A stretch of 64,000 nucleotides of DNA, taken from assembly GCA_018697195.1 (NCBI GenBank), contig CM031878.1:9817351-9881350 (forward strand), in the 5' to 3' direction. The notes under the pieces are model-generated. The model was given only the letters and a program-made list of their open reading frames with translations, made no database searches and had not been told where the DNA came from. Positions 49,650 to 62,734 of this stretch are shown in pieces (position 1 is the first letter of the stretch; each line of letters starts with the position of its first letter). The DNA is from Certhia americana. Lineage: Eukaryota; Chordata; Aves; Passeriformes; Certhiidae. A program made the position numbers and the translations under genes.

Positions 49650-51635
49650 CTCTCACCACTGACTCTAGAGGGGACCTAGACAATTAGATGAGGACAGATT
49701 TTATAAGCAATAATGTTAAGAGCCACCCCAAGTGCTAGTGTGGGGATGTGCCATCAGCACTCTAATTACTATTGCTTACATATCATATCTTAACTTTATC
49801 TAAGAATAACTTCCCAAAACAAACACTTGCCCTGACCCTTGATATATTGAATTGTAACTTAGGTAAATGAGAACTCTCCTCTTTATGGTATAACCTATGA
49901 CAATGACCCTGTGGAATTTCTAATCTCTTTCACAAACTTAGAAGATCGAATTCTTTTAATCTCCTTTAATGAGGCAGTTTTTTTAGGTTGTATATCATCT
50001 GACAGAGAAACAACCAGAGAATAGTCCTGCAAAAAGACTCCTAGACTTTGTTTCAACCTTCTCCTTTTCCTGGGTTAATAGCATCTTCTTCCTCCCTTTC
50101 CCTTCCTAACAGAAATTTTCTTAGCCTATTCTTTAAATCCTCTAACCATGGAAATTTCAGCCTTGAATTCTGTCACCATGCTATAGCTTCACTGTTTTTC
50201 TTAGAAGTAAGTTTTCCTTAAGATTTAAGCTTCACTATTGTGGCTGCACTTTAGGGTCCATTCTCACTGCCTTTCTGTTCTTCCAGTCCTGGGATATGGA
50301 ACAGTAGTGGTTTTCTCAGCACCTTATACAGAACAAACCTTACTTTTTCCTCCTTCCCTTGTTTCATAGAAATGCAAAACGTCATGAGGATTTTCTCTCT
50401 TTAACGTTGCTGTTTGGGGTTGCTTAATGTCTATGCAGAGTGTATGTGTCACCTGACAATAAGCGTCTGTCTGTCTGTCTGTGTGCCACTGACATAATTC
50501 CTTTTTAGTCTTACACTGAGGAGAAACTGAGGTGTACATACTCCTAATTTTGGGATGGACAAGGCATGATTAATGGCTCTTAATAAGGAAAGGCATGCTG
50601 GAAAACTAGCCACCAGACTACTGGTGAAAGACTAAGTAACTATAGAAATAAAAGGCAGGGCTGTGGGGAAAAAACATTCTGCTTGTGGGTTCAAGTCTGA
50701 TTTCTCCAGAAAAGACTGGCAGACTATAGAAGCTGACAGGCTATTGTTCTATACAGATACAGAATCTGCTGAGACAGGAAGGTGCAGAGATGGATAGCTA
50801 AGTTTTTACTTGCATGCAAAGCACTGCCAGGACAAACAAGCTTTCTGGATCATTTCCTAACAAGAAATCAAGATATTGTTTTATTTCAGAGATGTATTAA
50901 CAAGAGAAGGCTGCTGAACTAATGATCTCCATGTCATACACAATGCCAAAAACTTCCAGAGTTGAAACAATCCAGTGAAAATTATGGTCCTGTTCAGCAG
51001 AGAAAATGCTTGGCAATAGTCATCTAAGATGCACTTGCACTGTTTGGCTTAACTTTCTGCACCTGTGTGTGGTATAAAAGGAAATGAAATGTTTTATAGG
51101 GGTTTAGGTCAGTGTCTCTTCTACTGTGCTCCTTCTGAGCGGTCTAGCCTCTACAGCTGGATATAAAAGGATATAGTAGATCCTCAAGTCCAAAATTTAT
51201 CTTGTAAAAAAAGAGATTTTATTATAGTTATAAATCTGCAAGTTCTCCCATTCCTTTAACCTTCAGCCTCCATGTATACTGGCATGGGACAGGGCTTTCC
51301 AGAGCAATGCCATACATCCTGTGCCAAACACATAGTAGTTCAAACACAAACAAAGAAATTGGTGTTTGATGTAACAGGAGCATTTTGAAGCGACCTTTAT
51401 GTTAATAAACATGGAAACTTTGTGACAATTACAAAGGAAGACCCTGCATTCTTGAACTCTTGATTGAGAGCCTGAAATGAGAGAGCTGATTGTAAACACT
51501 ACTGTGAAATATTGAGTTGTTTATTTGGAGACTTTCCAGACATGCTAGAAAGAACACAGGACTAAGTATTACAAAGTTGTACACAGACAAAACCTGCTTT
51601 CAAATTCTTTGAAGTTTAGAAATAAAATGATCTTT
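49650..51635. other. no gene seen
   Basis: AT-rich unique sequence. A GTCTGTCTGTCT run lies at about 50465-50482. TATAAAAGG occurs at 51073 and 51163 without other promoter signs. Confidence 0.5.
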
Positions 51636-51639
51636 TACA

Positions 51640-51731
51640 GGGTTTTGTTTGTTGTTTGTTTGTTTGTTTGGGGTTTTTTGCTTTGGTTTTGGGGTTTTTT
51701 TGCTGTTTTTTGTTTGTTTGTTTGTTTGTTT
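51640..51731 (+). repeat. (TTTG)n and T/G-rich low complexity
   Basis: Two TTTG arrays flank a GGGTTTTTTGC/GGTTTTGGGG middle. The open frames read across it are Phe/Cys/Val or Lys/Asn/Gln runs and not proteins. Confidence 0.95.
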
Positions 51732-51734
51732 TTA

Positions 51735-52365
51735 TTATTCTGAGTCCTCGTTTTCTTCTCTGTCCCTGCTGCAGTGTTACTTGTGGTGCTCCTGTCATGG
51801 ACTGTCTGTTTCATTATCAAGGTCATGGCTGGATACTATCATAAACCCCTTCTTTAGAGCATGTAGGAAAAAACAGACCATGCAATAGTTAACCAGACAT
51901 CTCTATTTCTGAAACAATTTTTGGCTGAAACTTGCATCCAAATATTCACTGCTTGGAGAGGATTCTTGTGTGACAGATAGCTGATTGACCATGGACAGTA
52001 ATACATCAGATAACTCAATCCACCAAATATAGTGGTATGGTTATAAGGGCATGGAGAAAAAATGTTTTCTTCTGCCAGAGAAAATTGATTTTCTTCCACT
52101 GATGTCAGAACAAGAGTGAATGAAGGCTGAGCAGAAGGCAGGAATGAGTGAAGCTGAAGTACAAAAATAATTAAGGAAAAATCAAGTCAGATCTTGATTA
52201 TTTTAAAATTACACTATACATTCATTATATAAATAAACTCAGAATACAAATATATGTGGTTTATATTTAAAAAAATCATACTATCAGATGATGAATTTAG
52301 GAGGAACTGACTCCTCATACATGCAGGATCAGTAGTTACAGACTGAATTACTCAGTTAATCCTCA
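51735..52365. other. no gene seen
   Basis: AT-rich unique sequence. Confidence 0.5.
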
Positions 52366-52369
52366 GGCC

Positions 52370-52960
52370 TGTGGCTACTGAGACAGGATATTTTCAGTCC
52401 CCATGGTGTACCCACAGGCCTCAACTGAATTGGCCAGTCTCACCCGGGGCCTCCACACACCCTGCACCTGCAGCTAGGTGCCTCCTTTAAGCTCATGTCA
52501 AGGATTTAGTCCCTGCTGGAATGATGTTGGGGGAATACTGATCTCTAGTGCAACCACAGCCCAGCCTGGCAGTGGACCCCGTTGATCCCTGTCTGCAGAA
52601 TGACTCCCTTGCTTATTCTCAGACCTGTCTCATTACTCAGGACCTGCTCCATTATTGCTGAGCTGTGTCTTGCCCTGGGAGGTTACCTTCATAAAATCTT
52701 ATCCTGGTCCTGATCTGTGGATTTGCTTTGTGGTCTGACCTCAGACCTGTCATATTACCATGAATTCACCTGATAATCTGGGTCCTTTGCTGACTATGGT
52801 TGCTATCTCTGAGCCTATGCTGCTCGTCTTCCTTGGCCAGCGTGAGGTCTGGGCTTTGTCTTGGTAGTCTTGTATTGGGCTCAACTCCTGTCTCCCTTTC
52901 CCTTAGGGAACAGACACTCTTCACTGTACCCTGAAGGATCTGTCCAAAGCACTGTTACCA
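52370..52960. other. pyrimidine-rich GC block, unclassified repeat candidate
   Basis: This block is much richer in C, CT and CTG than its flanks. It contains loosely repeated phrases: CTCAGACCTGTCTCATTACT near 52619, 'ACCTCAGACCTGTCATATTA' near 52739, and CAGGACCTGCTCC / CTGGTCCTGATC variants. It could be an old LTR or other transposable element whose family I do not recognise. No coding frame of note lies in it. Confidence 0.35.
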
Positions 52961-52964
52961 CCAT

Positions 52965-55900
52965 TTTTCCAAATTACTCTGTTCCAATTACAGGAGAACT
53001 CAAACTATCTATGCTACATTTCAAAGACATGATTTCAATCTCATTTCTGCATAAAATACTGCATAGACTTTATTGTAGAATATTTTAATGATTGGTAATG
53101 AGTGGTGATTTAATAATTTAATGTTTGCTGGTTTAATGATGGGTAAAACTGCTCCAATACAGAATAATTCTGTATTCCTATTAGCTCATATGGGACTAAA
53201 AGCAGTGCTCTTAGTCTTAGTTAACTCTTGGATTGAATATGCTGCTATTGTGCACAAATTAATATATTTTCTTTTTTTCCTCCAAATATGTAATTCTACA
53301 TGTGGCAGTAATGCAGCCCCATTCTTTTAGTCAGAGTCCTAGAGTTTTATTCTTTCTTACAGCTGTGATACTATTCTAGTAGGATGGCCCAAGATGTTTA
53401 AACGAGAAGGAGACAATTAAACTGACAGCTGTCTACTGGGATGTAGTGGAGCAAATAACTGTCTGTACTTGAAAAGGAAATTTTCTACAGATACATGACA
53501 ACATAGCCAATCTCTTTGAACAGGGAGAATAAAACTGTCTGTTCCCTGAAATAATGTCTGACTATATTGGGAACACCCAGGTATGACTCTGAGAGCTGTG
53601 GCTTCAGCAAGCAAAAAGTGATCACAAAATAAATAAAAAAATAAAAATATGCACATTCCCACACACTCAAGCAGAACAGGGAAAATAGAAAGGATAAACA
53701 CAGAGTTCAGTTTATTTACTTGGTTGAGAATGAAAGTCAGTGACATAGCTAAGAACAACAAGGGCCTTGGATTATTTTTCAAAGAGGTGAGGCAGTCTCT
53801 TGGTTAGAACCAGAAGAGAAGTGGTTTGAGTCCATGACCCCCAAGAAATAGGACAGACTTTCAGAATGCCCAAATCTTACTTCAGTTTGAAGCCTTAATT
53901 AATTCGTTATTTTAGGGTCATTGCTGGAGATTTCTAAATTTAAGTACTTGGGACTAGTAGTTTTCCAAAGCCATTCAGCAGTTCCATGCACTTCAGCAAG
54001 CTTAACATCAGCTCCTTAATGGGAGTATTTAGCTGCTACATACATACACAGAATAAATATGTAATATATATGTAATGCATGTACTCCTACAGAATGAAGC
54101 CATCTATTACACACAAATTTTCCTTCCTACCTATCATTAATAAAGATGGCTAAGCATGCCATTTCTCCTTTCTCTTTCTCCTAAGGCAACCTATTTCAGA
54201 TATGAACAATCACGTTTTTGCAAGTGAAAGATTACACAGTGAGTTATTAACTTTAAATGCCCTTCATTCCTGAAAGCTATGTGGTAGAAACATTTTAGGT
54301 TGGGGCAACTCCTCTTACATAAGAGAGTTTTTCTGCCAAGTTATTACCTCAGACAGTTTTTGTGTTGTAGGTGAATATTTCTATAGAGATTTCTCCTCCC
54401 CACATGAAGGCTACTGAAAAGCTTGGATATCCAGAATATGGTAAAAGCAGAAATAAGGCAGTCTTGGGATTGATAAAACTGAAGAAAAACATCTCCAACA
54501 AGAATAAACAAAAGGAAACCAAATGCTGACTTGTAATCCTGTGAAGTCTTCCTCCCTCCAACTGCTTCCAGCACAAGAATAGTTCTCTTGACACCTTGCA
54601 GAAACTTAGGAGCACCTGGAAGGCTCTGAAGGGTAAGTCTCAACTTGTCTATGAGTTCACTAGAAAAACACTAGCATGTTGTTCTTCTTCCACCTGATAC
54701 TTCTTTTCAGTTTGCCTACAAAGGCTCTGGTCAGTGCAGTTTCTGCTTCTCAGAAATTCCACCAAATAAATGCTGATATGCTTGGCTTGCAACTTAAAGT
54801 GCCAAGTTAAGCAGCTGTCCTGAAGGTCGTGGGCTCCCTTGGGTGCCTGAGGTTTCTGTGTCCTTACAAAAAGAATAGAGAGGATGACAAAAATACAGAC
54901 TCCTTTATTTTTCTCCTTTTACTGGTTTGCTGGTCTGGGGACAGCATGTACTAGTTAACAAGTTCTGCCCTTTGCTATTGTTATCCTAAATTGGTACTCT
55001 TTGGTCAGACAATTAGATCAGGCAACTAGAGGGCTCTGTTGTTAGGCTCCCTTTTAATGTGTATTTAGATTATGGGCAGCCTACAAAGACTACTGTGGGT
55101 GTCTGGCTGGATCCGTACAATACTCTGTCAAACTCACTTTTTTCCCACAGGTCAGTAAAAAATATTAGGGTGTTTAACAGAGAGGAAAGTGAGGGGTTTC
55201 TCACTAAACTGTAGTCAGACTTTTAAGGAGCTGTGTATGAATGAACCTGGGGAAGGCTGAGAAATCCTGCAGAAGAAAACTGCTTTGGCCCTGAAAAAGA
55301 GGTGTGAGCAAAGAACCTTTCAGACATTGGCTTGCTTCTCACTCCCACTGGAGTCAGTGAAGATGACTGTAATTTATTTCAAAGGAAGAAAGCCATGCCA
55401 GCATTTGTACAGAGTATTTTTTTGTATACTTCAGTACATGGGACCAAAGTTCTGGCCCTTCTGTAGCTTATGTAATGGAGTAATCTCCAAGGAAAGGGAA
55501 AATTGGCTGCTATATAGATGTGGAAACATTCATTAATCATTGGATCAGCACTCTAAACATTTCCTGTTTATATCCAGAGTGACACTTCTTTAAATGATAT
55601 TGCCAGCTTCAATTTGGCATCGATGTCTTAGTTTGTAAAAACAAGCTGTTATCAAATTTAACAAAAATAGAAAAGTTTCCATGAAGAAAATTATTCTGAA
55701 TGACCTTTGGTTCAGATCATGTTTCAGAAAACAAACTTTCTTCAAAGTTTTGACCCGTTTACCTCACACTGAAAAACTGAAGGGAAATTGGTTGGAAAAA
55801 AAAAAAAAAATGAAATTGTCCTGTATTGTCCACTTCAGGAGAAAAAAAGAAACAAAAAAGAATTGTTAAAGAGATGTGCAATTCTCTGGCTCAGGCCATA

Positions 55901-57400
55901 GTAAATGAGCCTGTGGTGGATATCTTTCTAAAAAGAAACTGCAGTTGTACTGCTCACACACAAAAACATCCATTCTGATTATTGCTGTTTGTCCCTCCTG
56001 CTCTCTCAGAATTTCCATGAGCAACAGTTCTTGCTGTCTCCCACCCCCAGTCCTCTAAACCTAAACCTACCTCCTTGTTCTCATCAGGACCCAAATAACA
56101 CACAGATTTTAACATATTTCTGACCACTGCATGAATGTATAAACATTTTGCAGGGAGAGAGAGGGGAAGAAATAAGGCGAAAAGAAAAAAAAAAAAAAAA
56201 AAACTAAACCTTCTAATATTCCATTTCTATCAATTGTACTCATCATGACAAGGCCAGGATTTTCAGGCTAAACGTAGACTAACAATTTTCTATATTAGGA
56301 AGCAAAAAGGGTTTTTGTCACTTAGGTTAGCTGGTGCAGAGTAGCCTTGTCTCTGCAGTTAAGAAATTTTGCCCTCCAAGATGTATCCAGACCACTAACT
56401 GCAGTTGATTCCTGGAGGCATACCTGGGAATTGTCTGTGAGATTCCTACTTTGCTTCAGCTGAAGCCATACCTCAGTGTCCAACTGTGTGAACAATTGAG
56501 CAGTGAAGGCAGCTGATCAAGAATCACACAAGTTTCTTAGATGTGCTCAGTTTACTGGTGTGAAGAAAATCTAGCTGTTCCCTGGACTGCAACCACTAAG
56601 GACACTATACCAAAAGGAAAAGTGCAGTAGAAGTTTAAATGATAAAATATTCTGTGTTCCAGGCTCTCTGTGCTGTAATCATGAAGTTTCATTTTGACAG
56701 TCTGATAAAACTCTCCTCACCCCCTACACACCTAGTCAGGGAAGATCCTATATGGTAGTGGGGGTACTGGAAAGCTCTCTATTCCCTAGGGTTTATAAAT
56801 GAAGAGGAAAAGGAGTTTATGAGAGAATGAGGTGAAGAATGTATCCAGTCTCACAGTTTTTCCCTTGTTGTGTGCCTTAGCCATCACATCACATCTAAGC
56901 ATGAAAACACCATGCCCAAATATCCAACTCCCACCTCTCTCACCCCTTGGAAAATTGGTGGATGAGTAATTCACTGAAGGCATGGTTGGCTAAAATATAG
57001 CAAATACTCGAACACTGTGTCTGTTTTTACTTCTTATCTGTTCTGCTGTTTCAGCACATGAAAGAACAGGCTTTAGTGGCATATAAACTGCTGATGAAAG
57101 TGTAAGTCTCTTGTCATATTTTGTGTGAAGTAATGGTGAATCTCAGAGTTTGGCTTTCAAGGTAAAAGGGTCTTTACTAATCCTGGCAGAAAATCATTGA
57201 TGCTCCAGTGTTGTGGCATTTTAAAATCCAGTCATAAACAATTCAGTAAGAAAGGATGTATTCTAATCTGAAGAAATCCTTTCCAGTGTAAGAGAAACAG
57301 TTTCAAATTCAAGGCATTGTATCAAAAGAATAACTACAGAATAACTCAATCTAGTAATCATATGTGAAATTCAGGTCCCAGGATATGGCTAGCAGAAGAA
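52965..57400. other. no gene seen
   Basis: AT-rich sequence with poly(A) runs at about 55796-55811 and 56185-56203. The minus frame 53417-53782 (121 codons) is rich in Phe and Leu and has no motif; I regard it as chance. Confidence 0.5.
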
Positions 57401-57439
57401 CTGTAAAACTTTGTCTTTTTGTTTGAGCTGTCCTGACAT

Positions 57440-57840
57440 ACATTACCCACAACAAAGCATTGGGCCTTTGCCTTTACAACACTGGCTTGTTCTGTGGCAG
57501 AGCCAGGAATGCAGGAATGTGGCTCCCAGCCAAGCTGTGGGGAGAGGAGAATGCCCTCGACCTGGAGGATTCCAGCTCTCTCTATGTCTGCATCTTTTAT
57601 CCAGCATTTTATGCCATTTGAAGTAGGTGCTTCTCCACGCTGCCCACAGCTGCTTCTCTCCCTCCTGCATCTGCCATTCTCACTCTCCCCTCCTGGGTGG
57701 TCGTGCTGGGTTTGTGCTTTGTGGGCTAGCCAGGATGTGGCTATTGAAGGGGCAAACATGGGGAAGGCTGGAGCTTGGCTATATGTGCATAATAGCAAGT
57801 CAGTCAGTGTTCACAGGCTGAGAATACCACAGTGTTTGAG
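57440..57840. other. GC-richer block with open frames on both strands
   Basis: Open frames of 146 codons (minus, 57358-57798) and 116 codons (plus, 57494-57844) overlap in a block of higher GC than its surroundings. Composition is mixed, with several Cys, Trp and His, but I recognise no domain and see no splice or promoter signals. Possibilities are a lost exon, a non-coding RNA exon, or an unclassified repeat. Confidence 0.25.
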
Positions 57841-57844
57841 CTAA

Positions 57845-58770
57845 GGGAAGCTCTTTGTTTGCTTTTCCTTGCACTAGTGACTGGGTTACTTCAGCTTAAT
57901 AGAAGGTTCTTTATTTTATTTTATGCTCTGTGAACCTGACCTGTCACAAATCAATTACAAAAAGCTTATAGGTTCTTTCATCCTGCTCCTCTCAGAAAGG
58001 GCAGCTGAGAATAATTCATGATGAATAAATCTGATAGTTCCCAGAAGACTGTACTTAGTGAGTTTGAAGTTCTTCCTTCAGCTTCAAACATTCACTAAGT
58101 GTTGAGTTTCTGGCGAGGTAATGGTAGTAGAAGAAAAGTTGTTTTGCACTTCATTTTTACCAGTGGGTAATTTCTGACTGTTCTTCTCAAGTACTCTGTA
58201 AGTCCGGAAAGCATCCTCACCCAAGGTCCTCCCAGGAGGTAAAGCCAGTAATAACTGCAGAGTAGCAGAGCTCCAGACTCTTGCTTAACACTTCACAGTT
58301 CTCCCTGGCACCGGAATGTAGCAATTTCTTGGAAGTTTAGGGTTAAATAAGTGATTAGTTTATTCTATTGTAAAGACATTAAAGGACCGATTAGGAATTT
58401 ATCCTGTGGCTGTAGGTCCAGATGTTAAAACTGACCGAAGCCCACCTCCAACTCTAAACTCTGTGGTAGTCTACAGAGGAATTAAATTTATCAGAAAGAA
58501 TTTAAATTACATCTTTTTCCAAAGCCTATTTTTATTCTTTTCTTTAATCATACTTTCATTGGGCCAGCAAATAATAGCATTGTAATAACATCATGCCAGA
58601 TAAGCCACTTCAAAACAAGGAAGAAATAAAAATTACAGACACTGAACTGGCAGAGAAGATGACCACTAGAGATTGCCCAAATTGTGCCATAGTGTCTGCA
58701 GATATTGCATGGAGACAATGGGATACTGCAGATGGGATAAGAACCAGTTCTCGAGGCAGGGTTTTGTTCA
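57845..58770. other. no gene seen
   Basis: AT-rich unique sequence. Confidence 0.5.
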
Positions 58771-58773
58771 CGA

Positions 58774-58810
58774 CATGGAGAATCACATGGAGAATCACAT
58801 GGAGAATCAC
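58774..58810 (+). repeat. 12-bp unit repeated three times
   Basis: CATGGAGAATCA occurs three times in tandem without change. A plus-strand frame across it would encode Met-Glu-Asn-His or Trp-Arg-Ile-Thr repeats, but nothing else suggests coding. Confidence 0.98.
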
Positions 58811-58814
58811 AGCC

Positions 58815-60205
58815 TCTGGAATTTCTATTACAGGTGCCTTGTTAAAAGAGTATGTAGGTACCTGAAGAGTCAGGTTGAACCTATGGGGTGTTAGATGAAA
58901 GATGGAGATGTAGGTGCTTTTGAGACCTTACAAGTCCTTATTCTGCTGTTTTAAATAGTTTAAGAGTTTGGCTTTTTTGAGACTGAGGGGTAACACAATC
59001 AAAGTTGAGGACTGAATAAGTACTGAGTAGCCTCCATTCCCATTCACACTGAAGAGAGTATGGAGACCCTGTCCTCTGCCTCAGGGTCGCTTTTACCCAT
59101 TACTTAAAATATCTAGACCCAAAGGTAAGCTCTGACCTACATGACATTGCTCCAACAAGTGGTGGGGTTTTGCCAACTTTTAATTTCCTTTCCACCTTGC
59201 AAGGGTGTTGTGATGAATAATCTGAGTTTGAAAATTATTATGGCAGGAAGGCATTTTGACAAGCAATATATTGTGTAGTGCAGAACTTGGGTTTTGGCCA
59301 AACAGATAGAAAAGAAGCAACAAAGAGGTCAAAATTTTATTTCATTGCTTGTATTTCTGAATCCATGTAGAAAGAAGGTGGGCCCAGGAATCTCCATATG
59401 CTGGAGAACCTGAGAATAGTCTTCACTTCTGCTTGTGAAACTGTACTGGAAATTTTTCTCATGCCATCGAGTCTTGCAGGTTCAACACTCAGTGCCTCCA
59501 GGCTGAGAGTGGAGCCGCACTGACATTCAGGCTGAATAATGCAGATTATATATTAAGAGATACCTCTAGGTATCAAAGGTGGCTAAATCCTAGAACCCCC
59601 ATCTGTTCAGATGACTGAAATGAGTGTATTAACTCCCAAGGTATAGGAAAGGGTAGTTAGCTCACTATCACCTACTAGTGCATAGTGAAGGAGATAATGA
59701 ATATTTTTACAAGGCACATACGCAGCAAATAACCTCTGACTCACCACAGGGTTATTGGCTAACTTATTTAACTTAAAATCTCCTCTTAGTTAAAGCGAGA
59801 ATACTGGACATTTGGAGTTTGTACATCCTTACATCATTTAAGAGAGATAACAAGGAGGAGTGCTTAAACTTCCTATTGCAGCATGAACATCCAAGGACTG
59901 TCTGTCTTTTATGCTAATTCGAATACTTGCTTCTTTGATTTTTTGCTTGACCAGTCCCAGTAACTAAGTACAAGGAGAGACCTGTTGCTAGCAGTTGAAT
60001 CTCCTGGTAATTCTGAGCAGGTGGGAAGTTGGAGCAAGAGAAGGAAGCCTGATCTGTTGCCTTTCTTCTCAGCTTTGAAGAATCCAGATAATTTGTAACA
60101 CATATCGTGGTCACTTTATGAAGAGAAGTGGGTAAGGGGCAAACCAGAGGGTAAGGGGCTTATACATGGGAGCTAACACGTATATACATGCATGTTATCT
60201 CGGAA
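58815..60205. other. no gene seen
   Basis: AT-rich unique sequence. Confidence 0.5.
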
Positions 60206-60209
60206 CTAA

Positions 60210-60262
60210 TTGTGTGTGTGTGTATGTAGGAATGTGCATGTGTGTGTGCCTGTGCACACGCA
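60210..60262 (+). repeat. degenerate TG/CA microsatellite
   Basis: GTGTGTGTGTGTATGTAGG, then GTGCATGTGTGTGTGCCTG, then TGCACACGCACACA. The switch from TG to CA makes it partly self-complementary. Confidence 0.9.
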
Positions 60263-60264
60263 CA

Positions 60265-61090
60265 CAAGAGTGTGACATATCTCTGCCAGGAAAGATAGCT
60301 TATAATACAGATGTCCAGAACTGAGCTAGTGACTCCACACTTCCTGGCAATCAGTGGTGAGAAACAGGCACTTAGCAGAGCACAATTCATCTTATCATCT
60401 GAAATTAATTACCTTTTTAAAAGGCTGTTTCTCGCCATTATCTGTAAATGAGCAGAGATCCTTGTTGCAGAGGTGTAACATGAAGTGAGATGAATCCCAC
60501 CTTTCCTGTCATGTTCTCTAGAGTATTCCACATGCAATTTACTGTATTATATGTTACTTACAGTGCTCTTTATGTGACCTGGGTGTTCACTTGCCAAAGC
60601 AAATGAGTAAACTTGATCTGAAGCTAACTGAAAATTCTAACAGATTTTTCCACACAACAGCCTCATTTATTACAGTGGCATGCGCTTTCTTATATACAAT
60701 CTTAAGTGTAAGAGATCTTCAGGTTTTGAAGGGTTCTTTTTAAAATTAGTTGTTTATCGATCTACATTATAATGCAATTGCACAGACAATAGTGTTAGCA
60801 CAGTCAATAGAACTCTGGACTATGCCATGGGACAAGAGGCAGGAATCTCTTAAACCTAGACTTCTGCTAAAGCTTCTGTTACTAGAAAGAGGGTGAAGAA
60901 CTGATTTGGCAGACAGTTTTTACAAGGTGAATGAAGTTAATACATCAGTAAAATTAGCGGACTAGATACCTGCCTCCTGCAAGCACAGCTGGCTAGAATG
61001 TTAGAGGCCACCCCCCTCTAACATTAGGAGCTAAATAAAGTGTGTAATGTAAATGTTCAGGTTTCAGTAGCATCTACATTGATCACAGTT
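60265..61090. other. no gene seen
   Basis: AT-rich unique sequence. Confidence 0.5.
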
Positions 61091-61107
61091 TTAAATGACA
61101 AAATGGT

Positions 61108-61186
61108 TGCTCAGGACAGAGGGCTTGGAACTATATGGTCTTTAAGGTCTTTTCCAGCCCAAACTATTCTGTGATTCTATAACTAT
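61108..61186 (+). mobile_element. CR1 LINE 3' tail, very short
   Basis: GGTTGCTCAGGACAGAGGGC leads into 'ACTATATGGTCTTTAAGGTC', 'TTTTCCAGCCCAAACTATTC' and TGTGATTCTATAACTATGAC, the 3' end of a CR1 copy with its ATTCTATGA-type tail. Less than 100 bases survive, as is common for CR1 because reverse transcription often stops early. Confidence 0.88.
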
Positions 61187-61189
61187 GAC

Positions 61190-61900
61190 TTATGTCTTGG
61201 AGATGCTCAGGGCGGTTCAGGTCCTCAAATTACACAGAGGAAATGTCAGATGATGCCAGCCTGGTTATACATCCTTTACTTATTCATACACAGAGATAAT
61301 GATACAGGTGAAAAACAGTGATTCCAAGAGATACACCCAGATTCATCCTACCTAGCTTCAGGCGCTGAGATGTCTAAGTCAGAATACCAGCTGTTTTAAC
61401 TCACTGTGGAGTTAGTGGAGAAAGGGACAGCCCCAAAGACAAATTCAGATTTTGATTTATTTCCACTGATGATAGAGGGACCCTAGAATAAATAAGTACC
61501 AAATGCAGGTACTCTGGTTAAATTGATGAACATATTTCTGTTAGCAACTTAGCAGCCCTGTAAGGCATTTATGTGGGTCTTCAGAAAGTCCATCTGGATT
61601 TGGTATGTCAAGGGAGGAGCATACTTTTCCCTAGTTACTCAAACACAAGTTATCAGTTGCTGCATTTGCTGATAATCTCAAGATCTCACTCCTGAGAGTG
61701 CTGACAGTGGCATGTGTGGTGCAGATCTTAGACTGAACTAGCTAGCAGGAACAGTACTTACGAACAGTTCATTAACTCCACTTGCATTAGGTACTTACAC
61801 AGCGGATGTTTACAGGCTGTTTTGGCTGGAGTTGTAATGGCAAGTGGTTGCTAGGAGCGGGAATGGATTAATCCTAAACAGAAAGGAAGGCAAGAGAATC
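61190..61900. other. no gene seen
   Basis: Unique sequence between two CR1 copies. Confidence 0.5.
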
Positions 61901-61904
61901 AGCT

Positions 61905-62728
61905 TTTGAAAGGGCAAGAAGGAAGATCCAGGAAACTCCAGGCCTGAAGTCTCACTTCAATGCCTGGTAAGGTTATAGAGAAGATTATTCTGGGAGGTAT
62001 TTAAAAACTCCAGAAGGTCAATGCAGTCATTGCTCACAGCCAGCATAGCTACACAAGAGGAAGGTCCTGCATGTGGAGGAACACACTGCACTGTCTGCAG
62101 TGCTGGAGAGTAGACTGCATCAGGAACTGGAAGACACTTTAACCCTTCCTTCCACTATAGAAATTAACTAAGACAGAATGCTACAAACCCTACCTTCAGC
62201 ATGTTTGTGATGGAAAATAGAATTTCATTGGCCCCATAGGGTGCTCCTTGCTATTGCTGGAAATAAAAAGCCTTGCGAAGAAGTACTGGAGAGTCCAGAG
62301 AAGGACCACTAAGGTAATTAGCATATGAGATCACTGCCTCTATTAGGACAGGCTGATAGAGCTGGGAACATTCAGCATGGAGAAGAGAAGGATCATGGAA
62401 GGATCACATATGCCTGAAGGGAATTTGCAAACAAGATGGAGCCAGGCTCTTTCCAGAGCTGCTCTGTAACAGTCTGAGAGGAAATCAGCACAAACTGAAG
62501 CACAGGAGGTTCCCTCTGAGCATCAGGAAACACTGTCCTCTTTTACTGTAAAGTTCACTGAGCACAGGAACAAGTTCTCTAGGGAGAGGGTAGAGTTTCC
62601 AGCATTGAAGACTGATAGTCTACTCCATGAAGCTCCACCAGGCAACTGGTAACCTGCTTGAGCAGGGGAGCTGGAACAGATAAGCTGTGGAGGTCACTTC
62701 CAACCTTAGCCATTTTATTATGTTAGCC
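61905..62728 (+). mobile_element. CR1 LINE, internally deleted
   Basis: The left part matches the early reverse-transcriptase region of CR1: 'AAGATCCAGGAAACTCCAGG', 'TGGTAAGGTTATAGAGAAGA', 'TTATTCTGGGAGGTATTTAA', and CACAGCCAGCATAGCTACAC near 62035. After about 62070 the reverse-transcriptase core (AFDTVS, PQGSVLGP, FADD) is missing, and the sequence resumes in the 3' region: 'GGAGAGTCCAGAGAAGGACC', 'GGACAGGCTGATAGAGCTGG', 'GAAGCACAGGAGGTTCCCTC', and the end 'GGTCACTTCCAACCTTAGCC' with an ATTTTATTATGTTA tail. It is a dead copy of a CR1 subgroup distinct from that at 24960-26545. Confidence 0.88.
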
Positions 62729-62734
62729 TGAAGA

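Noticed and set aside
51060..51175. TATAAAAGG boxes at 51073 and 51163 as promoters
   Set aside because: There is no CpG content, initiator, or open frame downstream; such hexamers are expected by chance in AT-rich DNA.
51616..51888. Four overlapping frames near the TTTG array
   Set aside because: They are low-complexity Phe/Val/Cys and Lys/Asn/Gln artefacts.
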